From an uncultured Anaplasmataceae bacterium (GTDB taxonomy: Bacteria; Pseudomonadota; Alphaproteobacteria; Rickettsiales; CAIPFW01): a stretch of DNA of 8,641 bases. Below, piece by piece: positions 1 through 6,895 of the stretch (position 1 is the first letter of the stretch; each line of letters starts with the position of its first letter). A model generated the notes under the pieces. It saw only the letters and a program-made list of their open reading frames with translations. It ran no database searches and was not told where the DNA came from. Both the position numbers and the translations under genes were made by a program. The stretch lies in NCBI GenBank assembly GCA_903864455.1, contig CAIPFW010000010.1, positions 1 through 8,641 of the forward strand, given 5' to 3'.

Positions 1-18
1 AAAGTAATTCTTGAGAAA
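1..18. repeat. Partial copy of a dispersed repeat, identical to the right arm of the palindrome at the window end
   Basis: The first 18 bases match positions 8621-8638 exactly, in the same orientation. The two copies diverge at the next base: C here, A at the right end. At the right end this sequence is one arm of a long palindrome, so the left copy is probably the surviving half of a similar palindrome cut by the window edge. It lies about 50 bases beyond the transposase remnant's stop codon, so it could instead be the terminal repeat of that element. The identity is seen directly; the mobile-element link is inferred. Confidence 0.6.
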
Positions 19-19
19 C

Positions 20-74
20 AAATATGATGGTTTAATGGGATTTTTTATTTAAGGAGAAATATGATGGGTTTAAT
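20..74. repeat. Short imperfect direct repeat of about 17 bp, two copies
   Basis: AAATATGATGGTTTAAT at 20-36 recurs at 57-74 with one extra G. The copies are 20 bases apart and lie just beyond the transposase remnant's stop. They may be part of the subterminal structure of a decayed insertion sequence, or a small local duplication. No function can be read from them. Confidence 0.45.
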
Positions 75-213
75 AAACTCCATTCAGTAATTCAACCCTC
101 AATTCAAATCTTTTACATTCACCTCTATTCTTTCCTCCAATTATACGAAGCTTCTTCAATTCTCTCATAGCATATTCCACTGATATTCTAAGTTAAGCTA
201 CAGAAACTGTCTT
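70..213 (-). pseudogene. Decayed C-terminal fragment of an IS5-superfamily DDE transposase (DDE_Tnp_4 type)
   Basis: The minus strand, read down to the stop at 70-72, gives KTVSVA, an in-frame stop (193-195), then LRISVEYAMRELKKLRIIGG, and later KRFELRVELLNGVY before the final stop. This resembles the C-terminal end of IS5-superfamily transposases, where a pattern like RISVEHAIxxIKxFRIL, then a basic stretch, then FxLIAGIYN follows the last catalytic glutamate. The E of SVEYA is the expected third DDE residue. The two earlier catalytic aspartates and most of the protein are absent, and the TAA at 193-195 could be one substitution from a lysine codon. It is therefore a dead remnant. Family membership comes from motif memory rather than a search, and the upstream boundary is uncertain; it could reach the end of virB6. 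Confidence 0.6.
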
Positions 214-288
214 CAGCAGCGCAATCTCTTCAATGGCATCATAGAGTGAGTAATCATTCAACCCATGCTGAACTTTGCTCTCGATCAT
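193..288 (-). other. Short open frame of 31 codons overlapping the virB6 stop codon
   Basis: The ATG at 288-286 overlaps the virB6 TGA at 287-285 as ATGA, a layout common for translationally coupled operon genes. The frame runs 31 codons to TAA at 193-195. That stop lies in the same frame as the transposase remnant, so this stretch may simply be the upstream part of that remnant read from a chance start. It has no signal peptide or hydrophobic segment, so it does not look like the start of another virB6 paralog. I do not recognise the peptide and would not annotate it as a functional gene without a homolog. Confidence 0.2.
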
Positions 289-3113
289 TCTCCACGTGTT
301 TTTTTATCGCTTCCGTTCTTACTACTATTCGTTTCAAGACTTGGTAAGCCACCCCTATTGACGCTATTATCGGTTGTTCCAGTTGATGTTTCCGCTTCCG
401 GGAGCCCTCCACCATCACCTTTCTTGTTACCCTTAGAACGCAATAAACCAAGAGCTATTGTTCCTGCACCCTCCATTCTTTGGGTAGCAGTATTTGATTG
501 ATGCATAATAATTGATCTCATCGAGCCGGATAATGCGTTCAACAAACCATAGATTTCTTTTGTGAGTTGATAATATAAGAACATTATAAACATCAGCGCT
601 AAGCAACCAACTACAAACCTTTTCTCACCTTGCGGTGCAATTTTTAAAGTTGCTCCTGTTGCATCCCCAATAAATGTCCCACTTGGTTTGCTAGAAATAC
701 TAGAAGCGTTAAGCATACAATGAGTTCCAGAGCAGTCACAACCCAAAGGTATATCGCCAACTCCTTGGCTACTTGTTGAGCTTGCTACAGTAAATCCATT
801 GCATTCCGCTTTTGCACTGAAATCTTTCGATTCATCCACCGCATACGATGTAATCTTTCTACCATCCATAAATGCTTCAGTTGGAATAAATACTGTATCG
901 CCAAAAATCAATTTATCCATAGAGATAAATAGGAATCCCATAAATGCAAAAATCAACACAGGGTATAATGAATAAGCTAGAACTTGATTGACCCATGAAT
1001 CAAATACTTGTTTTTGCGATTTAAAAAGTATAAATGGGACGAAAATCGGCGATGTTACTGTCAAAATACTGAATGCAAGAAATGCACAAATCACAAGTTC
1101 GCATATCTGCATAATTGTAAAAATTAAAAATATACAAAAAAATGCTAATGCGAGATACGCGATAATAAATCTAAAAGGAACGTTTATTATCGCTGTGATT
1201 TGATAAAACAATGGTCTATCATATGGATCAATCTTAGCATTAGAAATTTTATTCGAAAAGCCACTTGAAAAATAAAAGGCAAATTTGCAATCCAGAAGAT
1301 CCCATACTCTGAGATAATTTAAATCTTTTTTTCCATTACCCGGTATATCAACCTCATAAGTTGCGGATTCGATAGCGCTACACAAACCATTTTTTGTAAC
1401 AGAATGAAGAACCATAGCTTGTAGACTGGCAGAAATTTTGTCAATATACATAATATACTTAGCCATTCCATTATCTCCGCTACTATGAGTGGTAGTTAAA
1501 TATATTACTAATATTATTTTTAAAAAAAATATGGATATTTCTTTTAAACTGACAACATTGTCCCCTAGCACGATCTGCATTCCAAATAACATAATGGATA
1601 GCATGATAGCTAATACTATTATAACTCTCATTCTTTTTTGAACTGTATAAAGCATACCTTCGTTGCTATTTGTTGAATTACTTCTAGGTGAAAAAGAATT
1701 ACAGCCGTAAGTTACTTGATTTAGAGATTCTCTGAAACAACCCATGAGATAAGATGTGATTGGTATGGGAGCATGTAAGAATTTAGTTCCGCCAACCGAT
1801 TGGCATAATGCTGATAAAGAGCATGCATTACCACATGCAGTATCATCATATCTCAAAACAATACCTCCAGAGCCGAGCTCATCACCATAATAATCAATCA
1901 TTCCATCTGAATTCGTAGTATAGTTTTCATATATTGCTTTAGATATAGAGCATTTTGGCATGGCGTTTGATGTTTTTGCTTTTATACATCCTATTTTATA
2001 CTTTTGCACCCATGGAAGCTCACCTAAGCCAACTAATGTCGCACAGAGGTTTATTCCTTCCTGTGCGATTGTATATTTATAACCATTGATATACACAGGT
2101 GACCATCTCCCGCTTGTTATACTTTTTACACCTTCTTTGCAGGTCGGCCTTCCGAATGTCAATTTATAATTTTCAAGGCTTGAATTTTTCTTGAATACTG
2201 GATTGACAAAATGTTTTGTTGCGTCATTTTTTAAGCAGTCCCTTAAATCACCTTTATTGCATCCTAATTTACGATATCCTGTATTATCTGGAGCTTTTGG
2301 CATTCTCCAGACTTGCCTAAATTCTTCGGGACATAGCAATGATTTTGGCCCATCGTAATAATCATTGTCTTTCCCCCCACTAAAAACACCATCTCCGACA
2401 AATGTTATCCATCCTCGCCTTGTTGTCTTTTTATAGCACCCCTCTATAGTAAAAACACCAACAGGAATAAGGCTTCTTGCACAAACAATGATTTTATCTG
2501 CTTTATTACTTCTTTTCCCAAGAAAATAACAATCTTTTTCATCCGCACAATTAATTCCATATGAGCTTCCAGGGTTGATCGGTTTGTATATAGGGATCAC
2601 GCTTCCTTGATTTTGAACAACTTGCATCATCTTACCCTCCCAATCTTTTGGAAATGGACTCTCTCCGCTTGGTAATGAAGTTTTAGGAAAATACATCATC
2701 GGATCCCTAACAAAAGATCCCGCGCATACTCCAAATCCAACGCCGCCAATCGCTACATATGTAAGTTTCGCAATTGCGGTAGCTATACTTATCGATCCAG
2801 ATGCAATCCATAAAGAGCCTTTGATTTGCGTTATTGTAGTTGGATCTGGCAATGCTAATAACGCGCTACCAGTCATTATAGATTGTATACCAGCTACTAC
2901 TCCAGCTATGCCTGTCCCAACTCCAACCCCTATTGCCGTTATAGATGCGATATCAAGCATGCACTCAGATGCTGTCGCTTTATATCTATCTGTGTCAATA
3001 TATACACCTTCACCATCATCGCCACTGATATCATCAGCAAAACCCTCTACTTGATATAGAAATAATGAAAATAATAAAAATATTATTTTATAAATTTTAT
3101 GATTATTTCGCAT
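285..3113 (-). CDS. virB6: VirB6/TrbL-family inner-membrane component of the rvh type IV secretion system, large form
   Basis: This polytopic inner-membrane component of the T4SS has 942 residues, against about 300 for Agrobacterium VirB6; extended forms are normal in Rickettsiales. A signal-like hydrophobic segment (residues about 8-20) is followed by glycine-rich membrane segments (about 53-135). A large presumed periplasmic region (about 140-490) carries 16 cysteines between residues 189 and 471, suiting disulfide bonding. The VirB6/TrbL core follows, with hydrophobic segments near 496-517, 527-541, 645-695, 712-732 and 832-848. The stretch SPIFVPF...FDSWVNQVLAYSLYPVL (about 688-720) is the family signature, including the conserved tryptophan. 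The tail (about 880-942) is a polar, Gly/Ser/Lys-rich low-complexity region. The ATG lies inside the end of virB4 (11-bp overlap) and has AAGGTG four bases upstream, which supports this start. A transposase remnant sits immediately downstream, so the last residues may not be ancestral. Confidence 0.93.
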   Translation of the reverse strand: MRNNHKIYKIIFLLFSLFLYQVEGFADDISGDDGEGVYIDTDRYKATASECMLDIASITAIGVGVGTGIAGVVAGIQSIMTGSALLALPDPTTITQIKGSLWIASGSISIATAIAKLTYVAIGGVGFGVCAGSFVRDPMMYFPKTSLPSGESPFPKDWEGKMMQVVQNQGSVIPIYKPINPGSSYGINCADEKDCYFLGKRSNKADKIIVCARSLIPVGVFTIEGCYKKTTRRGWITFVGDGVFSGGKDNDYYDGPKSLLCPEEFRQVWRMPKAPDNTGYRKLGCNKGDLRDCLKNDATKHFVNPVFKKNSSLENYKLTFGRPTCKEGVKSITSGRWSPVYINGYKYTIAQEGINLCATLVGLGELPWVQKYKIGCIKAKTSNAMPKCSISKAIYENYTTNSDGMIDYYGDELGSGGIVLRYDDTACGNACSLSALCQSVGGTKFLHAPIPITSYLMGCFRESLNQVTYGCNSFSPRSNSTNSNEGMLYTVQKRMRVIIVLAIMLSIMLFGMQIVLGDNVVSLKEISIFFLKIILVIYLTTTHSSGDNGMAKYIMYIDKISASLQAMVLHSVTKNGLCSAIESATYEVDIPGNGKKDLNYLRVWDLLDCKFAFYFSSGFSNKISNAKIDPYDRPLFYQITAIINVPFRFIIAYLALAFFCIFLIFTIMQICELVICAFLAFSILTVTSPIFVPFILFKSQKQVFDSWVNQVLAYSLYPVLIFAFMGFLFISMDKLIFGDTVFIPTEAFMDGRKITSYAVDESKDFSAKAECNGFTVASSTSSQGVGDIPLGCDCSGTHCMLNASSISSKPSGTFIGDATGATLKIAPQGEKRFVVGCLALMFIMFLYYQLTKEIYGLLNALSGSMRSIIMHQSNTATQRMEGAGTIALGLLRSKGNKKGDGGGLPEAETSTGTTDNSVNRGGLPSLETNSSKNGSDKKTRGE

Positions 3114-5532
3114 ATTTCACCTTGTCATAAAATATTGGCAACCAGTTTCTTGGATCATCACCAACCTCTTTTCGTATTCCATCTAACAATAAAACAGTTT
3201 CAGCTCTACCAGACAAAACATTAATAATATCATCCATTCCTTTCAGATCTAATTTTGCGACAACGGCATCTATACCTTGCTTCACAAGAAAATATCGACT
3301 TGAAGGATCTGTAGTTTTTATCAACGAAAATTCTCTTTTACTTAACATAAACACTGTTCTGTAAATTGCAGTTGCTTTTAAATTTGGTAAAAAAATTTGA
3401 GTTGCAGTTTGCTGAACTAATGTATCACTTATTTGACTTTTTCCTATATCTTCTACAGATTGAGTCGCAAAAACAACCATAGCATTTAATTTTCGCAAAA
3501 CTTTTAACCAATCTTTAATTTTTGGAGCAAATACATCGTTATCAATTAATGCCCACGCTTCATCAAGAATGATCATCGTAGGCTCGCCATTCAGCGATGC
3601 GTTTATTCTATGAAATAAATACATCAAAACTGGACCAAGCGAAATCGGATCTTTCAACAATGGGCCCATTTCAAATCCGTAAATCCTCGCTTCATCGAAA
3701 TTTAGCTTATCTTCAGCATTGTCAAAAAGAGATGCATGAGAACCTTTGCCATACCACATTGATAGACGACTTACCAAAGACCCTGGAGTATTCATACCAA
3801 AAAATGGAGCTATGTTGCTTAATCTTCTATCCTCTTGTTTTAATTTATAATTACCATCAATTGCAGATGAAATTAAAGCTACATCCTCCGGTGTGATTTT
3901 TGGGTCAATCGCCGCTGCTAATTGCCTCAACCACTCCATTAAAAATGTTCTATTCGACTGATTATCCTCGAGTTGCAATGGATTGAAACCTGCTTGACTT
4001 TTTGCTTCTATAACCGTGTATCTACCTCCAATTGCTCGTAAAAATATCTCTGCACCACGATCTTTATCAAAGAAAAACATTTTTGGATCGTATTTCATCG
4101 CTTGACAGCACAAAAAGTTCATCAAAACAGTTTTACCTGCCCCTGTTGGCCCGACAATCATAGTGTGACCGATATCTCTTACATGAAAATTGAAATATAA
4201 TGGAGTTTTCGAAGTTGTATTGAGAACTGTAACCGCCTCCCCCCAATGATTTCCAAATTTTTTTCCAGTTGGATAATTATGAAACGAGGCCATTCCTGCG
4301 AAGTTTTTGCTATTAATTGTTGCCTGTCGAACTGAATAATCGAAATTACCGGGGAATTGAGACCAATATGCTGGCTCCATATTCCATTTTTCTCTTACAA
4401 CATATACACCTGTGTTCATCATCTCAACTTCCGCTAGAGAGACTGCATTCTCTAGCGACTTTATACTTTTATCGATACACATAACCGTCATATGATGCTT
4501 GCCAAAACCTATTCGACCACTCATCGCATCATCCAGTGCTCTTGAGATTTCAATAACTTGCGATACTGCTTTATCTCCAGCTTGAATCATACGATTTTGC
4601 TGAAGTTGCATTTTTCCTATTGCACCCTGTCTATTTGATGTTTGATAAGATTGCGTGATAATCATCTCGCATGGTAACTGTAAGAAAGCATCAAAAAAAC
4701 CTGCATTTGTCTGTTGATTATATTCTTTCAAGCTGATCAGAGAAGCGTATTTTTTACCTGTATTCGTAATCATCTCGATGTATTTTCTTTTAAAATACAA
4801 TCTATTTTTAAAGATTTGTTTTGCTATTGGCTCTTCAGTGATGCACATTTGTTGCATTTCAAAATTTCCCAATAATCCTAAGAATTCTGCTATTTCTGAA
4901 CAGAGCATATCATTTTGATTTTTATACAAGCTCAAAACTCTTGGATTATAGTCTCGAAAACCAACCAACAACCTACTAATAATTTCTTCAAGTTCATTCA
5001 CCGTTTCTTTAAGCTCCACATGTGATTTTTTTTCATCTTCTTTCTTTTTTTTTCCAAAAAGATTAAAAAGAAAATCGACAAACTTCTTTGCACCTGTATC
5101 GAATTTTATTAAAATGGTGAAATACAATTCATTCGCATAATTGTCACTCGATGATAATTTGCTTTTCACAACTCTATTTGAATAATCCGAAAAAAGATTT
5201 CCCGTTCTCTTTGCTCCAAAATCACTTGTAAAAGCTTCTTGCTTTCTTCGAATTGTATGAGCGTATAATTTTATTTTTTCTGGTAAACCTCGAACAAATT
5301 GATTTCTCATTTCTTTTCGAATGTCCACATCCTCATCATCCGCAGTTTCAAAAGAAAATCCATTCATTCTTACGGTTTGCATCAGATATCCATTTTTTAA
5401 AAAAATAGTATTACTATCGTAATGCATCATATATGGTAAAAAATTCGAAGCCTGAGTCTCTTTTTGCATTATTTTTTGATTTGTCGCAAAATTTCTAGAG
5501 ATTTTTAATTCTTCAAAAATAGATCGATTCAT
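3103..5532 (-). CDS. virB4: VirB4 family type IV secretion ATPase
   Basis: VirB4 is the large conserved ATPase at the inner-membrane base of the T4SS, needed for substrate transfer and assembly. The 809-residue length is typical. The N-terminal domain includes SNFLPYMMHYDSNTIFLKNG (about 29-48), the conserved opening of Rickettsiales VirB4. The C-terminal ATPase domain has Walker A GPTGAGKT (461-468), Walker B MIILDEAW (653-660) and the downstream FATQS motif (688-692), all intact. A lysine-rich stretch near residues 160-169 is encoded by A9 and A8 runs and probably forms a linker. The ATG at 5532 is the first in its frame after an upstream stop and leaves a normal-length N-terminus; no clear Shine-Dalgarno sequence precedes it. 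It lies 57 bases after virB3 and overlaps virB6 by 11 bases, so all three genes are probably co-transcribed. Only one VirB4 is seen here; Rickettsiales often have a second elsewhere. Confidence 0.97.
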   Translation of the reverse strand: MNRSIFEELKISRNFATNQKIMQKETQASNFLPYMMHYDSNTIFLKNGYLMQTVRMNGFSFETADDEDVDIRKEMRNQFVRGLPEKIKLYAHTIRRKQEAFTSDFGAKRTGNLFSDYSNRVVKSKLSSSDNYANELYFTILIKFDTGAKKFVDFLFNLFGKKKKEDEKKSHVELKETVNELEEIISRLLVGFRDYNPRVLSLYKNQNDMLCSEIAEFLGLLGNFEMQQMCITEEPIAKQIFKNRLYFKRKYIEMITNTGKKYASLISLKEYNQQTNAGFFDAFLQLPCEMIITQSYQTSNRQGAIGKMQLQQNRMIQAGDKAVSQVIEISRALDDAMSGRIGFGKHHMTVMCIDKSIKSLENAVSLAEVEMMNTGVYVVREKWNMEPAYWSQFPGNFDYSVRQATINSKNFAGMASFHNYPTGKKFGNHWGEAVTVLNTTSKTPLYFNFHVRDIGHTMIVGPTGAGKTVLMNFLCCQAMKYDPKMFFFDKDRGAEIFLRAIGGRYTVIEAKSQAGFNPLQLEDNQSNRTFLMEWLRQLAAAIDPKITPEDVALISSAIDGNYKLKQEDRRLSNIAPFFGMNTPGSLVSRLSMWYGKGSHASLFDNAEDKLNFDEARIYGFEMGPLLKDPISLGPVLMYLFHRINASLNGEPTMIILDEAWALIDNDVFAPKIKDWLKVLRKLNAMVVFATQSVEDIGKSQISDTLVQQTATQIFLPNLKATAIYRTVFMLSKREFSLIKTTDPSSRYFLVKQGIDAVVAKLDLKGMDDIINVLSGRAETVLLLDGIRKEVGDDPRNWLPIFYDKVKYAK

Positions 5533-5589
5533 TTTAAAAAAAGCTCATTACAATATTTTTTATTCATCTTTTCTATATATCATTTCTCA

Positions 5590-5889
5590 TTAATTAACAT
5601 CATATGAGTTTCCACCATGAAAAATTTTATTTTTACAATTGTTGAATTTTTGCATTTTTAATAAAATTAACTCAAGAAAGAGTGGTTCGTCTTTGCAAAT
5701 AATATATCCGATTCCATGTATTCCGACTCCTAAAAGGATAATCCATAATTTTGAAGTAATGACAAAAGCTATTGCGTTCGCAAACGCATTCAACATCATA
5801 AATGAATAGCTCACTCCAGCTAACATAGGGGGTCTCGTCAAACCTTTAAATAGAGGGTCGACTCCTAATACATCTTTTTCGTCGTTCAT
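5590..5889 (-). CDS. virB3: VirB3 inner-membrane component of the type IV secretion system
   Basis: VirB3 is a small inner-membrane protein that associates with VirB4 at the base of the T4SS. The 99-residue product has the standard length. DPLFKGLTRPPMLAGVSY (residues 11-28) is the diagnostic N-terminal motif. Hydrophobic segments lie at about 27-47 and 48-65, then HGIGYIICKDEPLFLELILL (about 58-77), which matches the family. The C-terminus HGGNSYDVN is the ending known for Rickettsiales VirB3 proteins. It is the first recognisable vir gene of the cluster, and virB3 followed by virB4 is the usual rvh order. No strong Shine-Dalgarno sequence is visible, but a promoter-like pair lies 28-58 bases upstream. 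The 57-base gap to virB4 contains only AT-rich sequence with no convincing terminator. Confidence 0.96.
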   Translation of the reverse strand: MNDEKDVLGVDPLFKGLTRPPMLAGVSYSFMMLNAFANAIAFVITSKLWIILLGVGIHGIGYIICKDEPLFLELILLKMQKFNNCKNKIFHGGNSYDVN

Positions 5890-5916
5890 ATAATTTATTA
5901 TTTATATATTTATAAC

Positions 5917-5947
5917 ATTATACAACTTCTTTATAGATAAATGTGAA
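5917..5947 (-). promoter_or_regulatory. Candidate sigma-70-type promoter for virB3-virB4-virB6
   Basis: On the minus strand, TTCACA (5947-5942) and a perfect TATAAT (5922-5917) are separated by 19 bases, about 28 bases upstream of the virB3 ATG. The -35 has five of six consensus bases, but the spacing is one or two bases too long. In a very AT-rich region TATAAT can occur by chance. If real, it would let the vir genes be transcribed independently of the upstream histidine-rich gene. Confidence 0.4.
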
Positions 5948-6011
5948 GCTTTTTTTATTATAAAATTTTAATTTTTTTTTAACCGATGTAAGAGTTATTT
6001 AGGTATTGAGA

Positions 6012-6719
6012 CTAAATAGTCCTCGACTGAACTCTTTTTCTTTGTTCTGTATGTCGATGCTTTTCTTCAATCCAGTGCATCTGGGACTTAGCCCATTCAG
6101 ACCATTCTTTTTGATGATGAGCCTCTTGAGCCAGTACCTCAGAATCATGTGGCTTTGCCATTCGCCTTTGATTTTCAGCCATTTGAATTCCACGCCAATA
6201 TGAACCATCACTATCATCATGCTTTTGATGGTGATCTTGATTATGATTATGATTATGATCTTGTTGAGGGCGATGCTTTTCATGGTAATCATGAGATGGA
6301 TCTTCTTGAGATTTATGAAGTAATTGTTCACGTTCAGATTTATCACCTTCAAATTTTTGTTTTTCTCCAAAAAGCACATCTTCTTTTGTATCGCCATGCA
6401 TTTGCTCGAGAATCCAAGCTATATCTCGCCTGACAAACATATTTTTCTTAAAAAATCCTGCTATTGAAGTATCTTCAATATTAAGATGATTCACAATTCC
6501 TGGTGCTGAAAATTGTGATAAATTCCCTGCAGATTGCAAATTACCAATCGCCGTTGATAAAATATCAAACCCATCAAGACTTCCTAGATAAGGTAATAAA
6601 GTGGCAAATGGTGGCTTTTTCTTACCTCCCGCTTGCTCTCTCTTTGCATTATCTTGAACCGCCTGTTGAGCTAACTGCGCTGATTGTTGTTGAAGTGGAT
6701 CTGGTGCTCCTGTTGCCAT
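6012..6719 (-). CDS. Unrecognised histidine-rich protein encoded upstream of virB3
   Basis: I do not recognise this 235-residue protein. It has no signal peptide and no membrane segment, so it is probably cytoplasmic or secreted by the T4SS. Residues 1-35 are Gln/Ala-rich and end in a basic GGKKKPP patch. Residues about 37-110 look like a compact folded part (FATLLPYLGSLDGFDILSTA; later FFKKNMFVRRDIAWILEQM). Residues 143-167 contain nine histidines mixed with Asp, Asn and Gln, which suggests metal binding or a flexible spacer. The C-terminus (about 205-235) is Trp/Glu/Lys/Arg-rich and ends strongly basic (HRHTEQRKRVQSRTI). It lies 122 bases upstream of virB3 on the same strand with no evident terminator between, so co-transcription is plausible. 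A basic tail is consistent with, but does not prove, a T4SS substrate. This frame is preferred over overlapping ones because it is the longest, has sensible composition and has a promoter-like sequence upstream. Confidence 0.75.
   Translation of the reverse strand: MATGAPDPLQQQSAQLAQQAVQDNAKREQAGGKKKPPFATLLPYLGSLDGFDILSTAIGNLQSAGNLSQFSAPGIVNHLNIEDTSIAGFFKKNMFVRRDIAWILEQMHGDTKEDVLFGEKQKFEGDKSEREQLLHKSQEDPSHDYHEKHRPQQDHNHNHNQDHHQKHDDSDGSYWRGIQMAENQRRMAKPHDSEVLAQEAHHQKEWSEWAKSQMHWIEEKHRHTEQRKRVQSRTI
6233..6262. repeat. Tandem hexamer repeat encoding the His-Asn tract
   Basis: Five hexamers run GATCTT, GATTAT, GATTAT, GATTAT, GATCTT on the plus strand. On the coding (minus) strand they encode alternating His-Asn flanked by Gln-Asp in the histidine-rich gene. 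Units are six bases, so gain or loss keeps the frame and adds or removes two residues. The tract could therefore vary in length between strains. Confidence 0.8.
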
Positions 6720-6748
6720 TTTTTTATTATAAAATTAATATATTATCT

Positions 6749-6777
6749 ATTATATTGATGAATAGTAAAAGATGCAA
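6749..6777 (-). promoter_or_regulatory. Candidate promoter for the histidine-rich gene and possibly the vir genes
   Basis: Minus-strand TTGCAT (6777-6772) and TATAAT (6754-6749) are spaced by 17 bases, with the -10 about 30 bases upstream of the ATG at 6719. The -10 is perfect and the spacing ideal; the -35 keeps only the TTG core. This is a prediction from sequence pattern alone. Confidence 0.45.
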
Positions 6778-6844
6778 GTTTTTCACGATTTATATTTATT
6801 GAGGTATTATATTGGCTTTAAGCTCACCGTAAGGCTTTTAAAAT

Positions 6845-6873
6845 TTGATTAAAATTCGAGCTTTTGTTAAAAT
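6845..6873 (+). promoter_or_regulatory. Candidate promoter for ribA
   Basis: TTGATT (6845-6850) and TAAAAT (6868-6873) are spaced by exactly 17 bases, and TG at 6865-6866 gives an extended -10. The -10 ends 22 bases before the ribA ATG, implying a very short leader of about 15 bases. No FMN riboswitch fits in that space, and none is visible in the 176-bp intergenic region. Confidence 0.45.
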
Positions 6874-6895
6874 ACATTTAAACAAATGAATAAAT

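Noticed and set aside
52..90. AAGGAG followed by an ATG at 61 on the plus strand, as if a gene starts here
   Set aside because: The frame ends after nine codons and lies antisense to the transposase remnant. A good-looking ribosome site in AT/GA-rich sequence is likely chance.
5999..6397. Minus-strand 132-codon frame overlapping the histidine-rich gene
   Set aside because: It is an offset frame rich in Ile/Lys/Met as expected from AT-rich out-of-frame sequence; the 235-codon frame is longer and better composed.
6149..6433. Plus-strand open frame of 94 codons with a DYDYDYD stretch
   Set aside because: It is antisense to the histidine-rich gene and its repeat is only the reverse reading of the hexamer tract; no start signal or family supports it.
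6737..6756. Imperfect AT palindrome overlapping the candidate -10 of the histidine-rich gene, as an operator
   Set aside because: It is made only of A/T except one base and has several mismatches; such symmetry is expected by chance in this composition.
6780..6895. TTCGAG in the intergenic region as a possible tRNA T-loop
   Set aside because: No flanking stem, anticodon arm or acceptor pairing could be found.
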